From: an uncultured Clostridium sp.
Lineage (GTDB): Bacteria > Bacillota > Clostridia > Lachnospirales > Lachnospiraceae
Reading direction: 5' to 3'
Assembly (NCBI RefSeq): GCF_900547735.1
Contig: NZ_URHZ01000018.1
Location: forward strand, 13,915 to 77,914
Length of the DNA stretch: 64,000 nucleotides
The position numbers and the translations under genes are program-made. Below, piece by piece: positions 8,624 through 17,610 of this stretch. The first letter of the stretch is position 1. Every line of letters begins with the position of its first letter. The notes under the pieces were generated by a model. That model did not search any database and was not told the origin of the DNA. It saw only the letters and a program-made list of their open reading frames with translations.

Positions 8624-9637
8624 TTACCGTATACTTTTTCTTACCATCATATAAATGACAATCGGTGCGCCGAAAACGGCCGTAACGGAACTGATGCTAA
8701 GCTCTGTGGGGGCAAATACCGTCCTGGCAATCAGATCGCAGAACAGGCAGAACACCGCTCCTCCGAGGAAACATCCCGGTATGATAAGAATCGGCTTTGC
8801 CGTTTTAAACAGGCTCTTCACCAGATGAGGAACGGCAATCCCGACGAAGGAGACAGGGCCTGCAAAGGCGGTGACACAGGCCGATAAAATACTGGACAGC
8901 AGGATGAGCGCCACCCGGAACAAACGGATATTCACTCCCATATTCTGTGCGTAAACCTCCCCCATCTGATACGCGCCGATTGGTTTTGCCATCAGAAAGA
9001 CAAGGATAAACGATGCAAAAATCACCGCCGTCATTACTCTGACATTCTCCCAGGACATCCCGGAAAAGCTGCCCATCGACCAGTTGTGGAGGTTGACGAT
9101 ATTGGCGTCATCCGCAAATGTCACGGCAAAATCGGTCACGGCGGAACAGATGTAACCGATCATAACCCCGCAGATTACAAGCATGGACATCTTTTTCACC
9201 CGGCCGGAAATCAGAAGAATAAGCCCCATGGAAATCATGGCTCCGGCAAATGCCGCCAGAATCATGACCGCCGAGCCCACGACAATTCCCCTTCCAAGCA
9301 TCGCGATCATAATCAGTGATACCGCTAATTTTGCGCCGGAAGAGATGCCGAGCACAAACGGGCCGGCGATCGGGTTTGCGAAAAATGTCTGAAGCAGAAA
9401 TCCGGACACCGAAAGCCCGCCCCCCAGTATCACGGCCGCCAGGATGCGCGGCAGACGGATATCCCATATGATATGATACGCCGTATCCTCCCCCGTTTTT
9501 AAGAACAGGATTTTGCATATTTCCCGCACGGACAGGCCGACGCTGCCCGAGCCTATATTCCACAGAAACAGAATGCACAAAAGGGCTGCCAGAAGGGCAA
9601 ATGAAATACCGTATCTCATCTTTGTTCTATTCGTCAT
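8624..9637 (-). CDS. ABC transporter permease, FecCD/BtuC family
   Basis: The protein is 337 residues with about ten hydrophobic helices. It begins near the membrane with WNIGSGSVGLSVREICKILF and contains the family segment LPRILAAVILGGGLSVSGFLLQTFFANPIAGP and a late GPVSFVGIAVPHLVKSLF loop that couples to the ATPase. FecCD permeases import siderophore-bound iron, heme or cobalamin as dimers. The start at 9637 is preferred because GGGAG lies 8 nt upstream; an alternative ATG at 9667 would add ten residues. It sits between the binding protein and the ATPase in the same operon, so it forms their membrane channel. Confidence 0.9.
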   Translation of the reverse strand: MTNRTKMRYGISFALLAALLCILFLWNIGSGSVGLSVREICKILFLKTGEDTAYHIIWDIRLPRILAAVILGGGLSVSGFLLQTFFANPIAGPFVLGISSGAKLAVSLIMIAMLGRGIVVGSAVMILAAFAGAMISMGLILLISGRVKKMSMLVICGVMIGYICSAVTDFAVTFADDANIVNLHNWSMGSFSGMSWENVRVMTAVIFASFILVFLMAKPIGAYQMGEVYAQNMGVNIRLFRVALILLSSILSACVTAFAGPVSFVGIAVPHLVKSLFKTAKPILIIPGCFLGGAVFCLFCDLIARTVFAPTELSISSVTAVFGAPIVIYMMVRKSIR

Positions 9638-9679
9638 ATCTTCAACTCCCATTCGGCCGGCAGACATGTCTTCTGCCTG

Positions 9680-10870
9680 CTACTCCAGCCTGTATATGTA
9701 TGTCATTTTATCCGGATCCGGACTGTCTTCGGTCAGTATTGTGTGGATATCCACTATCATATCCCCCAGCCCCATGGTTTCCTGGAACATGTTTTTCTCC
9801 GTACACCATACATGCCCTTCTTTCACGGCCTTGAAGTCCGCCAGAAGTCCGCTTTTTGCAAGAAGCTCATTGACGGATTTAAGCTCACCGTCAATGGTGC
9901 TGTTGTAGATAATATAGTCCGCCTCTTTCGCGGCGGCATAAAACGCCTCCATCTGCATGTTCATTGTGGACAGTGCGTTTTGCTCCGTCTTGATATTCTG
10001 AGGGACATAGGTTCCCCCCGCCATATCTATCATACGTGCCACATAGTCCCCCGGTTTACGCACATTCACATATCCGTTGGAGCTGATATAGAAAAATGCC
10101 ACTGTTTTCCCCGTATTCTTCTGTTCCAGCACACCGTCCAGATGCTCCATCTGTTCGTTGAAACGCGCCTCCGCCAGTTCCTCTTTTCCCAGGAGCGCCC
10201 CATAAAGCTTCATCCACTCCATTCTTCCAAGCGGATGGCTCTCATAGCTGGAACGTTCCACCAGAACGGGGATTCCCAGTTTTTCAAGCTGTTCTTTCAC
10301 CTCGGGAGAATGGTTAATCATCGTGGACTCTACCGCCAGATCACATGATTTGGAAAGAATCAGCTCATAATCCGGCGTGCGGTATTTGCCCGCATAAAAC
10401 ATTTTTCCTTCTTCCAGCGCCTCGCGCGCCTCCCCGATATACCAGCCGGAGGCATCCAGAGCGGAAAGTGTTATCCGATCGACGGCATCCAGGCTGCGAA
10501 ACAAATCCATTGCCGAAGTGGCTGCCAGATAAATGTTTTCAAGCGGCTGTCTAATCACCGTCACGTCATCCGGAAGAACGGCCGGAGGCTCACCATGTTC
10601 CGGTACGACGAGAAAACGGCCGCTGTTCCGGATTGAAATCAGAATGAGTCCACCCTCATAATAGTCCACGGAAAACTGATCCGCATAGAGAAGCTCCATG
10701 CTGTGATCGAACTTCAGATTGTTTAAGCATTCCGCCTGAAAACCGGCCTGTTCCGCGGCAGACTGCCCCCGGGCCGTTCCGGACACTGTGCCGCCCGGTG
10801 AAGAGCAGCCGCAGGCAAAGCATAAAAGCGCCCCCATTACAAACATGGATAAATATTTTTTCATTCTCAT
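9680..10870 (-). CDS. ABC transporter substrate-binding lipoprotein, BtuF/FepB-like
   Basis: The protein is 396 residues with a signal peptide and lipobox around Cys22 (CFACGC). The mature part has the two-lobe helical-backbone pattern of class III binding proteins (LGIPVLVERSSYESHPLGRMEWMKLYGALLG; later MQMEAFYAAAKEADYIIYN). These bind siderophores, heme or corrinoids and hand them to FecCD permeases. Its ATG overlaps the stop of the upstream lipoprotein gene (TAATG), so translation is coupled. The cobalamin riboswitch at the head of the operon argues for a corrinoid, cobalt chelate or tetrapyrrole as ligand rather than a siderophore. Confidence 0.86.
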   Translation of the reverse strand: MRMKKYLSMFVMGALLCFACGCSSPGGTVSGTARGQSAAEQAGFQAECLNNLKFDHSMELLYADQFSVDYYEGGLILISIRNSGRFLVVPEHGEPPAVLPDDVTVIRQPLENIYLAATSAMDLFRSLDAVDRITLSALDASGWYIGEAREALEEGKMFYAGKYRTPDYELILSKSCDLAVESTMINHSPEVKEQLEKLGIPVLVERSSYESHPLGRMEWMKLYGALLGKEELAEARFNEQMEHLDGVLEQKNTGKTVAFFYISSNGYVNVRKPGDYVARMIDMAGGTYVPQNIKTEQNALSTMNMQMEAFYAAAKEADYIIYNSTIDGELKSVNELLAKSGLLADFKAVKEGHVWCTEKNMFQETMGLGDMIVDIHTILTEDSPDPDKMTYIYRLE

Positions 10871-11847
10871 TATTCAGCCTTTTTCAGTGTGGAGGAATCA
10901 AAGGTCAGCGTATATTCAATCTCGTGAGGCTCGCTCATGGCAATCGTGTCTGCAATGACCGCTATTTTCCAGTCAAAACCTCCGACGGGAATTTCAAAAG
11001 CAGAATTTCCTTCTTTGTTTATCAGCTCATATTTCACGCCGTCCACCTTCATGTAATCGTAGTTGGAACTGCCCCAGACAACCGTTGCAAAGGCCTTTCC
11101 ATTTTCCACACGGACAGCAGCCGGTGATTCCACCGACGCCCTGCCGGAGCCTCCGTCCAGGGTAACGCCGGCCGTATAATTTCCGTCTGAAAGCTCAAGG
11201 CTCTCCACGGTCGTAATCTTCCCGTCTGCAAACGCATCGGCCGGAAGGGAATCGGCACGGAATACCAGGACACGGTCATACCATTTTTCCTTCCTTTTAC
11301 TGAATGCGCTTAAGTCAATCCCCATATCCAGGGCCTCAACCGGAACTTCAAATGTGTTGGTTCCATCCGCAAGCTCCTTGTACGGAATATAGTCTTCCTC
11401 GGATGCCTTTACGGCCTCCTCTCCCGTTCCCAGATAAACTTCCGCGTATCCGGTGCCGCTCATGGACATCACCGCGTTCATCGCGCCCTCTTTTACCGTA
11501 AGCTCACATTCCTCAATCCGGAACATGCTGGAACTGGAATCCACCTTTACAGAGTAAACACCATCCTTTACTTCGCTGCCGTAAACGGGCTTCATCCCGG
11601 CCTGCACAACGTCTATCTGACTGCCGGTCTCCTGATCCGAGGCCAGTCTGTCATCTCCCTGTTCCGACTCTGCGCCGGATTCTCCCAGTGTCTCCCCGCC
11701 GGAGCTTTTACTTTCATCCGCACCGGATTCCACCGTCTCTGATACCGTCTTTCCCGCATCTGCCGCCGGTGTTTTGGAACCGCACCCTGCCGTCAGGAGG
11801 CACAGGGCCAGGAGCGCCGCCGGCCACCCTTTTCTCTGAAATCTCAT
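10870..11847 (-). CDS. Two-domain surface lipoprotein of the cobalamin-regulated operon
   Basis: The protein is 325 residues with lipobox LTAGC (Cys22), then a Ser/Glu/Gly-rich linker to about residue 75. Two beta-rich domains follow (about 80-185 and 205-320). Each has a similar pattern: DGVYSVKVDSSSSMFRIEEC then VKEGAMNAVMSMSGTGYAEV in the first, DGNYTAGVTLDGGSGRASVE then VENGKAFATVVWGSSNYDYM in the second. The pattern resembles NEAT-type heme-binding domains, but that is my inference from strand order, not a match I can verify. It probably presents ligand to the binding protein encoded next, with which its stop codon overlaps. Confidence 0.75.
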   Translation of the reverse strand: MRFQRKGWPAALLALCLLTAGCGSKTPAADAGKTVSETVESGADESKSSGGETLGESGAESEQGDDRLASDQETGSQIDVVQAGMKPVYGSEVKDGVYSVKVDSSSSMFRIEECELTVKEGAMNAVMSMSGTGYAEVYLGTGEEAVKASEEDYIPYKELADGTNTFEVPVEALDMGIDLSAFSKRKEKWYDRVLVFRADSLPADAFADGKITTVESLELSDGNYTAGVTLDGGSGRASVESPAAVRVENGKAFATVVWGSSNYDYMKVDGVKYELINKEGNSAFEIPVGGFDWKIAVIADTIAMSEPHEIEYTLTFDSSTLKKAE

Positions 11848-11860
11848 CTGTCTTCCACCT

Positions 11861-11897
11861 TTAAAAGGGCGATCAGTAAAATATCCCGACCGCCCAT
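11861..11897 (-). terminator. Terminator or attenuator between cbiK and the transport genes
   Basis: In the minus-strand RNA GGGCGGUC and GAUCGCCC form an 8-bp stem (one G-U) with a 13-nt loop, followed by UUUUAAA. It lies in the 90-nt gap after cbiK and would lower expression of the four downstream genes relative to cbiK. Confidence 0.65.
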
Positions 11898-11937
11898 TTT
11901 TCTTCCTGATTTATTTCTCTTATTCCAGTTTCCGTTA

Positions 11938-12972
11938 TTACTTTTTCAGGCTGTCCACTGCGGCCTTTGCATGCTCTACAAAGAGCTGCTGGATCGGTTC
12001 CATCTCACCGAGTCCGCGGACAAGACAGGTCACTTCATAACCTGCGCCCTCAAACGCCGTCTTCCAGGAACCTTCCTCATCTCCTGCCATATCGTTGTTG
12101 GCGTGATCGCCTGCAACTATCATAAGCGGCTCTAAAACCACCTTTTTGTATTCACCCTTCTTTACTGATGCAAGGACATCGTCCAGACTTGGTGTTGCCT
12201 CTACAGTGCCTACAAAGTAATTCTTATATCCTGCTTCCGTCAGCATATCCTGCATCTTCGCATATACCTGGTTGGAATCCGCTTCCGTGCCGTGACCCAT
12301 GAAACAGATTGCGGTTTCTCCGTCATCATACTCAGCGGTCGCCTCTGTAATAGCTTTGATAACAGCTTTGAAATCATCATCGGAAGTGAGTAACGGTTCT
12401 CCGATTGCGACTTTCTCAAATGAATCGGAATACTCTGCCACCTCGTTGACAAGATCATTATATTCCAGGCCGTTCATCAGATGGGTAGGCTGAATCACAA
12501 GGTTTTTAACTCCGTTATCCACCGCACGGTCGAGCGCTTCACCCACATTGTCGATGGCAATGTTATCGCGTGATTTAACATGGTCGATGATAATCTGGCT
12601 TGTAAAACCTCTTCTTACCGAATAGTCCGGAAATGCCTTCTCCATTGCGTTCTCGATGGCTCCTACGGTGAGGCGTCTGCTGTCATTGTAGCTTGTACCA
12701 AAACTGACTACCATAAGTTCGTTCTCACCAATCTCATCCTGATTTCTGACATTATCCAATGATGCGTCCCCCGTATTGTAATTCTCTTCGTCCTCTTCTT
12801 CTGCGGCTTCCGTTTCCGGTTCCTCTGCTGTTGTCTCCGGAGCGGCTGTCTCCTCCGCCGTAGCTGCCGTCACGTCTGCGGCTGTTTCCTTCTGTCCGCT
12901 TGCACAGCCTGTCGCCACTGCGGCCGACAAAGCTGCAAATGCAAATAATGCCACCAGTTTTTTGATCTTCAT
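11938..12972 (-). CDS. cbiK: Sirohydrochlorin cobaltochelatase CbiK, lipoprotein-anchored form
   Basis: The protein is 344 residues from the ATG at 12972 (AGGAGG upstream; an in-frame extension to 13077 has no such site). It begins with a signal peptide and lipobox VATGC (Cys23), an acidic Ala/Thr/Glu linker to about residue 85, then a full chelatase domain. Metal-ligand and catalytic segments of the CbiK family are present: QPTHLMNGLEY, MGHGTEADSNQVY and VAGDHANNDMAGDEEGSW. CbiK normally puts Co2+ into sirohydrochlorin in the cytoplasm during anaerobic B12 synthesis. The lipobox instead places this one outside the membrane, as in the periplasmic CbiK-P of Desulfovibrio, which also binds heme. 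It is first in a cobalamin-riboswitch operon with ABC importer genes. Confidence 0.9.
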   Translation of the reverse strand: MKIKKLVALFAFAALSAAVATGCASGQKETAADVTAATAEETAAPETTAEEPETEAAEEEDEENYNTGDASLDNVRNQDEIGENELMVVSFGTSYNDSRRLTVGAIENAMEKAFPDYSVRRGFTSQIIIDHVKSRDNIAIDNVGEALDRAVDNGVKNLVIQPTHLMNGLEYNDLVNEVAEYSDSFEKVAIGEPLLTSDDDFKAVIKAITEATAEYDDGETAICFMGHGTEADSNQVYAKMQDMLTEAGYKNYFVGTVEATPSLDDVLASVKKGEYKKVVLEPLMIVAGDHANNDMAGDEEGSWKTAFEGAGYEVTCLVRGLGEMEPIQQLFVEHAKAAVDSLKK

Positions 12973-13249
12973 GTTCCTTTTCCTCCTTTTTTCTCTAAAC
13001 AAAATATCGGTATACAGAAGGTATAGGAATATGCCATCAATCTCTGATGGAATCTCAAACCGGCGGCCCATACGCACAATTGCGCGGCACTAAATCACCC
13101 TGCATCATAAAAACATGCAAGGTTTCCACACCGCAGGATGCATTTTCCCCGGTGCAAAAGATCTTTTCCCGTCTGAGTCAGAGATTTGCGGCCTGAAAAC
13201 CGTAAATCGGCACAACCAATTACTCGTGATTTGGAAGTTTATTCCTGTA

Positions 13250-13445
13250 CCAACATCCGGCAGGTTTCCTGACTTGTACATCAGCACACGCAATCGCCTT
13301 CCCAATCCGGACCGGATCAGTGGCCATACATAACGCAGATTGCGCGCTCCTTACTCACAGTGACGAGATCGCACAGGTTTTTCACCTGTTTCCCTATTAC
13401 CCGCTCTCCGTAAAACACGGACAACGGCACCGGATGTTCTTAACT
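13250..13445 (-). promoter_or_regulatory. Cobalamin (adenosylcobalamin) riboswitch
   Basis: On the minus strand AACATCCGG near 13438 pairs with CCGGATGTT near 13252 as closing stem P1. The conserved core includes GGGAAACAGGTGAAAAACC, the CGTCACTGTGAG segment and the B12 box AAGTCAGGAAACCTGCC just before the 3' P1 strand. It begins right after the promoter at 13459 and lies about 280 nt before the cbiK start. Cobalamin binding is expected to switch the operon off. Confidence 0.95.
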
Positions 13446-13458
13446 CGATATGTTTTAT

Positions 13459-13487
13459 ATCCTACCACCGAATTCCTAAAAATGCAA
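13459..13487 (-). promoter_or_regulatory. Promoter of the cobalamin-regulated operon
   Basis: The minus strand reads TTGCAT, 17 bases, TAGGAT. The expected transcript start falls at about 13450, at the 5' edge of the riboswitch. Confidence 0.65.
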
Positions 13488-13554
13488 TATGCTTAAGGGG
13501 GATGATTGAGAAAGGAGAACGCCGCCGGGATGGCCGGGGCGGAATGGTAAGGAA

Positions 13555-13960
13555 GGTAGTGAGTCTTCAGTCCCGGGCTAAGTTTCGTCGCAGGTGGGGA
13601 ATCCGGGTAGAAAAAGTTCCTGCGGGAAACGCTCTCGCTCTTTGGAATCTTTTTGATTACTGTTCACTCCGTGCCCAGCAATACGCTACGCGATGCACAG
13701 AAACGGTAAAAACACCGTTTCGCGCCGCAATCCTCGGGTTTTCTGTGACTTACGCTACGCTGCACTCACAGAAAACGCCTCGCGGAATACAACCTGTTCA
13801 CAAAAATATTTTTCCCCTTACCCACAGGCAGGTTATGACCGGGATTGAAGACGCCGAGGTGATCGCGTTCCATTCCGGCTCGGACTGCGGCAGCTGATTT
13901 GTTCTGTTCCTTCAAGTGGAGAGGGGAATTGTCGCAGCCACTATGTTGTTCGAAAAAACG
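13555..13960. repeat. Palindromic repeat family B, copy 2, with internal replacement
   Basis: The ends are cttcagtcccgg (13565) and ccgggattgaag (13839). The left inner arm (GGTGGGGAATCCGGGTAGAA then AGTTCCTGCGGGAAACGC) is nearly identical to the reverse complement of the right arm of copy 1. The middle (about 13640-13800) differs and holds its own inverted repeats (ACAGAAAACGG-type arms around TACGCTACGC). An outer arm continues to ATTGTCGCAGCCACTATG, which also follows copy 3. It occupies the gene-free stretch between the riboswitch promoter and xylB. Confidence 0.7.
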
Positions 13961-14085
13961 AGGGGGTTCTACATGTTTTTGGCGAGTTCCGTAAGAATCT
14001 TCCTCCTCTTCATGACCATCCGGCCTGGGCGGATGAGTCATTTATATGTCTCGGACTCTATCTTAGAGGAGGACTTAGCGTTCGG

Positions 14086-15567
14086 CTAAACAATTAAGTC
14101 CGCCGTTCTGCCGTACAGACTCCGATATGACGAATAAATCCGGTCATAAAGCAGGACGTTTTCCGGAATCGGTTTGTATGTCTCTTTCTTCATCGACACA
14201 AACCGTGCGGCGGCTTCCTCCAGGCCGGTAAACAGGCCCGTGGACACACCGGCCAGAAGACAGGCGCCGAGACAGGCCTGCTCCGTTACACTGCTGACAA
14301 AAATCTCTTTCCCCAATATGTCTGCCTGAATCTGCAGCCACACGGGACTTGATGCCCCGCCTCCGGAGGATATGATCCGGTCGCAGCGTTTTCCCGTCTG
14401 TTCCAGAATTTCCATGCAGTCACGCAGCGCAAAGGTTACGCCTTCCATAACGGACCGCGCCATATGTTTTCCCGTGTGGGCCAGATGGAGGCCGAAAAAC
14501 ATCCCTCTGGCATGGGTATCCATATGCGGAGTCCGCTCCCCTGTCAGATAAGGCAGGAAAATCAGGCCCTCGCTTCCCGCGGGAACCTCCCCTGCCATCG
14601 TGTTCAGCATGTCGAAGCCTCCCACTTTCAAAATGTTGTCTTTCAGCCATTTGAGGGACATCCCGGCGTTCAGGACCGCTCCGTATATGGTATAACCTCC
14701 GTTCACGCCGTGGCAGAAAGTCTGGGTCCGGAACGACGGGTCGTAAACCGGATTTTTGGAAAAAGCAGATACCTGTCCCCCGGTTCCGATATTACAGATA
14801 AAGGTACCCTCTTTAAACACTCCGTTTCCTATGCTTTGGGCCTGTTGATCTCCCAGGCCGAAGATGACCTGCACCGACTCACTGAGTCCCGTCTGCGCGG
14901 CACATTCGCGGCTTATCCGTCCCTGTACCGCCCCCGACTCGCTGCACTTCGGGAAAATTTCTTCCGGCAGGCCGCACAGGCCGAGAAGTTCCCAGGCCCA
15001 ATCTCGTTTTACGATATCAAACATCAGCGAAGCCGATGCATCTGTGGCCTCCGCACCAAATAGGCCGGTCATCTTATAACGGATATAGTCTTTCGGCTGC
15101 ATGACTTTGTAAATTCTGTCAAAACATTCCGGTTCGTGCTTTTTCACCCAGCAAAGCGACGGCAGTGCAAATCCGGGAAAGATTCTGTTGCGCAGGCTGT
15201 CCGTTCGGATCCGCTCCGGGATCCGTTCTGCAAGTTCCAGACACTCTTCCCCCGAACGCTGATCCTGCCACAGTATGGCAGGCCGAATCGGACGGCCGTT
15301 TCTGTCTGTCATCACAAGACCGTGCATCTGCCCCGAAAATCCCACGGCAGCGACCGCTTCAAAATCCCTGCCGTGCTTCTCCCTGAGGCGGGATAGACAG
15401 GCCAGCACAGCCTCCCACCACAAATCCGGCTCCTGTTCCGAGTACCCGATCTGAGGTATGGAAACATCGTACTTCTCGCTTTCCACTCCTATGACGCCCG
15501 TCTTTTCATCCAGCAGCATGGCTTTCGTTCCCGATGTCCCGATATCAATTCCCAGTATGCATGCCAT
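14086..15567 (-). CDS. xylB: Xylulokinase
   Basis: The protein is 493 residues of the FGGY sugar kinase family, full length for XylB. The N-terminal ATPase lobe opens with ILGIDIGTSGTKAMLLDE. The segment FSGQMHGLVMTD and RPAILWQDQRS is typical of xylulokinases. FGLGDQQAQSIGNG and CNIGTGGQVSAF belong to the hinge, and ISSGGGASSPVWLQIQADIL is the C-terminal ATP-binding segment. The product phosphorylates D-xylulose to xylulose 5-phosphate for the pentose phosphate pathway. The ribosome binding site GGGAGG lies in the end of the upstream peptidase gene (4-nt gap), so both are one transcript. No isomerase or sugar transporter is nearby, so a related ketose or polyol substrate is possible. Confidence 0.9.
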   Translation of the reverse strand: MACILGIDIGTSGTKAMLLDEKTGVIGVESEKYDVSIPQIGYSEQEPDLWWEAVLACLSRLREKHGRDFEAVAAVGFSGQMHGLVMTDRNGRPIRPAILWQDQRSGEECLELAERIPERIRTDSLRNRIFPGFALPSLCWVKKHEPECFDRIYKVMQPKDYIRYKMTGLFGAEATDASASLMFDIVKRDWAWELLGLCGLPEEIFPKCSESGAVQGRISRECAAQTGLSESVQVIFGLGDQQAQSIGNGVFKEGTFICNIGTGGQVSAFSKNPVYDPSFRTQTFCHGVNGGYTIYGAVLNAGMSLKWLKDNILKVGGFDMLNTMAGEVPAGSEGLIFLPYLTGERTPHMDTHARGMFFGLHLAHTGKHMARSVMEGVTFALRDCMEILEQTGKRCDRIISSGGGASSPVWLQIQADILGKEIFVSSVTEQACLGACLLAGVSTGLFTGLEEAAARFVSMKKETYKPIPENVLLYDRIYSSYRSLYGRTADLIV

Positions 15568-15571
15568 TTTT

Positions 15572-16321
15572 TTATTCCTCCCTGCGTGTCAGACATATCT
15601 GCTCATCTTCTTCACATATCTTTCGTATCCCGCTGTTTTCAATCAGCCAGGCCTCTCCATGCAGGGTTGTCCCTCCCTCTGAGACGGTTATATAGCTCCC
15701 GTCCACCAGGGCGTAAAAACGGCGCCCCACGCTGTCCGGATATGTAATGTCCTCCATTACCCGCATTCCGTCCAGAACCGTATCCCTGACGTCCTGGTAA
15801 TGCGGCAGTATCATAAGATCCGTCAGGCCGAGTCCGCTTAAAAAACGGCTGTATTCCGGATCGGATGCCTCTCCCTCCAGTTCCGGCTGGGCATAGACCA
15901 CCTCGGCGCTGTTCATGCTTCCTGCGCTGATGCCTATCACAATCCCGTCAAACCCGCACAGCTTCTCCCTGAGCCCAATCTCCCTGAAAAAACGGTTCTC
16001 CGTCGGTACATGGCCTCCTGAGAGCACTATCACATCATAACCGCCAATCTCCTCCCGGGATAAGCCGCTCCTGCGGTCACACAGGTCACAGCAGACGCAT
16101 AAAAGACCGCTGAGAGAAAGAGATTCCCTGAAAACATCCCTGACCAGTTCATTCATTTCCGTGTCATCCGGATCGCTGCTGATCATGAGGCATCTGCTGT
16201 TACTTCTCCAATACTTTTTCAGTTCATCGACGAAACCATTTCTCCTGTCAAATCCGCACGGAACCGCCTTGTCTTCCTCCCTGCGCCATCCGCCGGGACT
16301 GCTTGTTAAAAATGATATCAT
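15572..16321 (-). CDS. Peptidase S51 / dipeptidase E-like protein
   Basis: The protein is 249 residues. It opens MISFLTSSPGG as dipeptidase E relatives do. The nucleophile elbow GISAGS carries the catalytic Ser. VLSGGHVPTENRFF precedes it and ILPHYQD supplies the likely His. The fold is the class-I glutamine amidotransferase type with Ser in place of Cys. Family enzymes cleave N-terminal Asp dipeptides or cyanophycin. It is co-transcribed with xylB downstream. Its ribosome binding site is weak (AGAAAGAAT before the ATG), so the exact start is less sure than the call. The link to sugar phosphorylation is unexplained. Confidence 0.82.
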   Translation of the reverse strand: MISFLTSSPGGWRREEDKAVPCGFDRRNGFVDELKKYWRSNSRCLMISSDPDDTEMNELVRDVFRESLSLSGLLCVCCDLCDRRSGLSREEIGGYDVIVLSGGHVPTENRFFREIGLREKLCGFDGIVIGISAGSMNSAEVVYAQPELEGEASDPEYSRFLSGLGLTDLMILPHYQDVRDTVLDGMRVMEDITYPDSVGRRFYALVDGSYITVSEGGTTLHGEAWLIENSGIRKICEEDEQICLTRREE

Positions 16322-16516
16322 ATTCTTTCTGTGAACCCCCTTTTCCTGTTTTTTACCCTTACCGGATTAATTTTTATCTCTTTCCCCGTATTTCTTCATC
16401 CTTATATCTTCTTTATTTCTTTATCTTTATTTCTTCATCCTTATTTCTTCATCTTTATTTCTTATCATCTTACGCTTTCCCGCCCTGCTTCTTTATCGTC
16501 CTATCCTCTTATCATC

Positions 16517-17272
16517 TTAGTCCTTTACCGCCTTACACCTTATCCTTACATAGTCCGAATACCACGTTCCTTCACGGTACAGCTTTTCCCTCAGCCGTTC
16601 CACCGCATCACCGATGATTTCACTTCTCACCGCCTTGTCCACTCCGTCAAAGGGAGTCTTTATAAACATATCAATCCAGTCATACAGGCCGTTGTCCCCC
16701 TTCAGTTCGGTGGGTCTGTCAAATAGTACAGCATAGACTACTTTAAAACCGCTTTCTTCAAGCAGGGAAGCATATTCCCCGATGGTGGGAAAATAGAAGG
16801 GCATTTTGTATATAAGGCCCCTGTCCGTAAACGCCTGCCTGAGCGCCTCGTGAATCAGGACATTATTTCCGCTTCCTCCAAATTCGAAGACGAACTGTCC
16901 CTTATCTTTCAGCGACCGGTATACACAGCGCAGCACATCCGCCTGTTTCTCTTTGGCAATCCAGTGAAGCACCGCGTTGGAAAAGACGATATCCACCTTT
17001 TCGGGCAGTGTGAAATCTGCCGCATCACCCTGGTAAAAAGCAAGCTCCGGATAAGTTTCCCCGGCCATTTTAAGCAGTTCAGGGGAGGCATCCAGGCCGC
17101 ATGCCTTTAACCCCAGTCCGGACAGTCTGTTTGTAAGAGCTCCGTTTCCGCATCCTAAATCCAGCACGGATGTCCTGTCCTCCATATCGATCAGTTTAAT
17201 GACGTCATTGCCATATTCGTGCACAAATGAAAAGTCCTGTGTATATTTGTCCGCATTCCATTTGAGAGCCAT
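16517..17272 (-). CDS. Class I SAM-dependent methyltransferase
   Basis: The protein is 251 residues. Motif I is SVLDLGCGNGALTNRL (about 35-50) with the acidic post-motif residue in CGLDASPELL. The motif IV region is VDIVFSNAVLHWIAKEK, which resembles trans-aconitate 2-methyltransferase (Tam) and related small-molecule enzymes. The N-terminal MALKWNADKYTQDFSFVHEYG also fits that group. AGGAGGTAAAATT precedes the ATG. Upstream lies a divergent small gene, downstream a pyrimidine-rich spacer (16320-16516) without coding. The methyl acceptor is unknown. Confidence 0.85.
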   Translation of the reverse strand: MALKWNADKYTQDFSFVHEYGNDVIKLIDMEDRTSVLDLGCGNGALTNRLSGLGLKACGLDASPELLKMAGETYPELAFYQGDAADFTLPEKVDIVFSNAVLHWIAKEKQADVLRCVYRSLKDKGQFVFEFGGSGNNVLIHEALRQAFTDRGLIYKMPFYFPTIGEYASLLEESGFKVVYAVLFDRPTELKGDNGLYDWIDMFIKTPFDGVDKAVRSEIIGDAVERLREKLYREGTWYSDYVRIRCKAVKD

Positions 17273-17412
17273 AATTTTACCTCCTGACGGCCGGAATTTT
17301 CTTTATTTGGCCGTTTGGTTTCATTATACAGGATTCGTTTTGATAAAACTAATCATTATTATAAATATATTTATCGAGATTTTTGCACATTCTAACCGTG
17401 AGGTGAATCGAA

Positions 17413-17610
17413 ATGGCAGAATGTTTATCAGAACTCTTACGAAAAAGCAGCAGCACAAGGCGGTATTTTGTTTCTCTTCCGGTGTGGCTCCAGCTTCTCC
17501 TGCATGAGGAACACGATTCCATCAGGACGGCGTCACAGCTTCATATCACAGCAGGTATCTTGCTGGGCCGGGAGCGGGTAAGCCGTTCATGGAATGCCGG
17601 GAATGTCTGA
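17413..17610 (+). CDS. Small conserved-type protein, 65 residues
   Basis: The reading frame starts with GAGGTG 9 nt before the ATG. The pattern of a short helix, then RRYFVSLPVWLQLLLHEEHD and IRTASQLHI resembles a family of 60-70 residue clostridial proteins of the form YFxSLPxxVQxxI..SxxxL, known to me only as hypothetical. The C-terminal 20 residues do not fit that pattern, so the gene may be altered at its end. It is divergent from the methyltransferase gene. Two hairpins follow the stop codon (17617 and 17762). Function unknown. Confidence 0.45.
   Translation: MAECLSELLRKSSSTRRYFVSLPVWLQLLLHEEHDSIRTASQLHITAGILLGRERVSRSWNAGNV

Noticed and set aside
13502..13897. 131-codon plus-strand frame and the opposing 91-codon frame
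   Set aside because: Both lie inside the palindromic repeat copy 2 and change meaning between copies; not coding.
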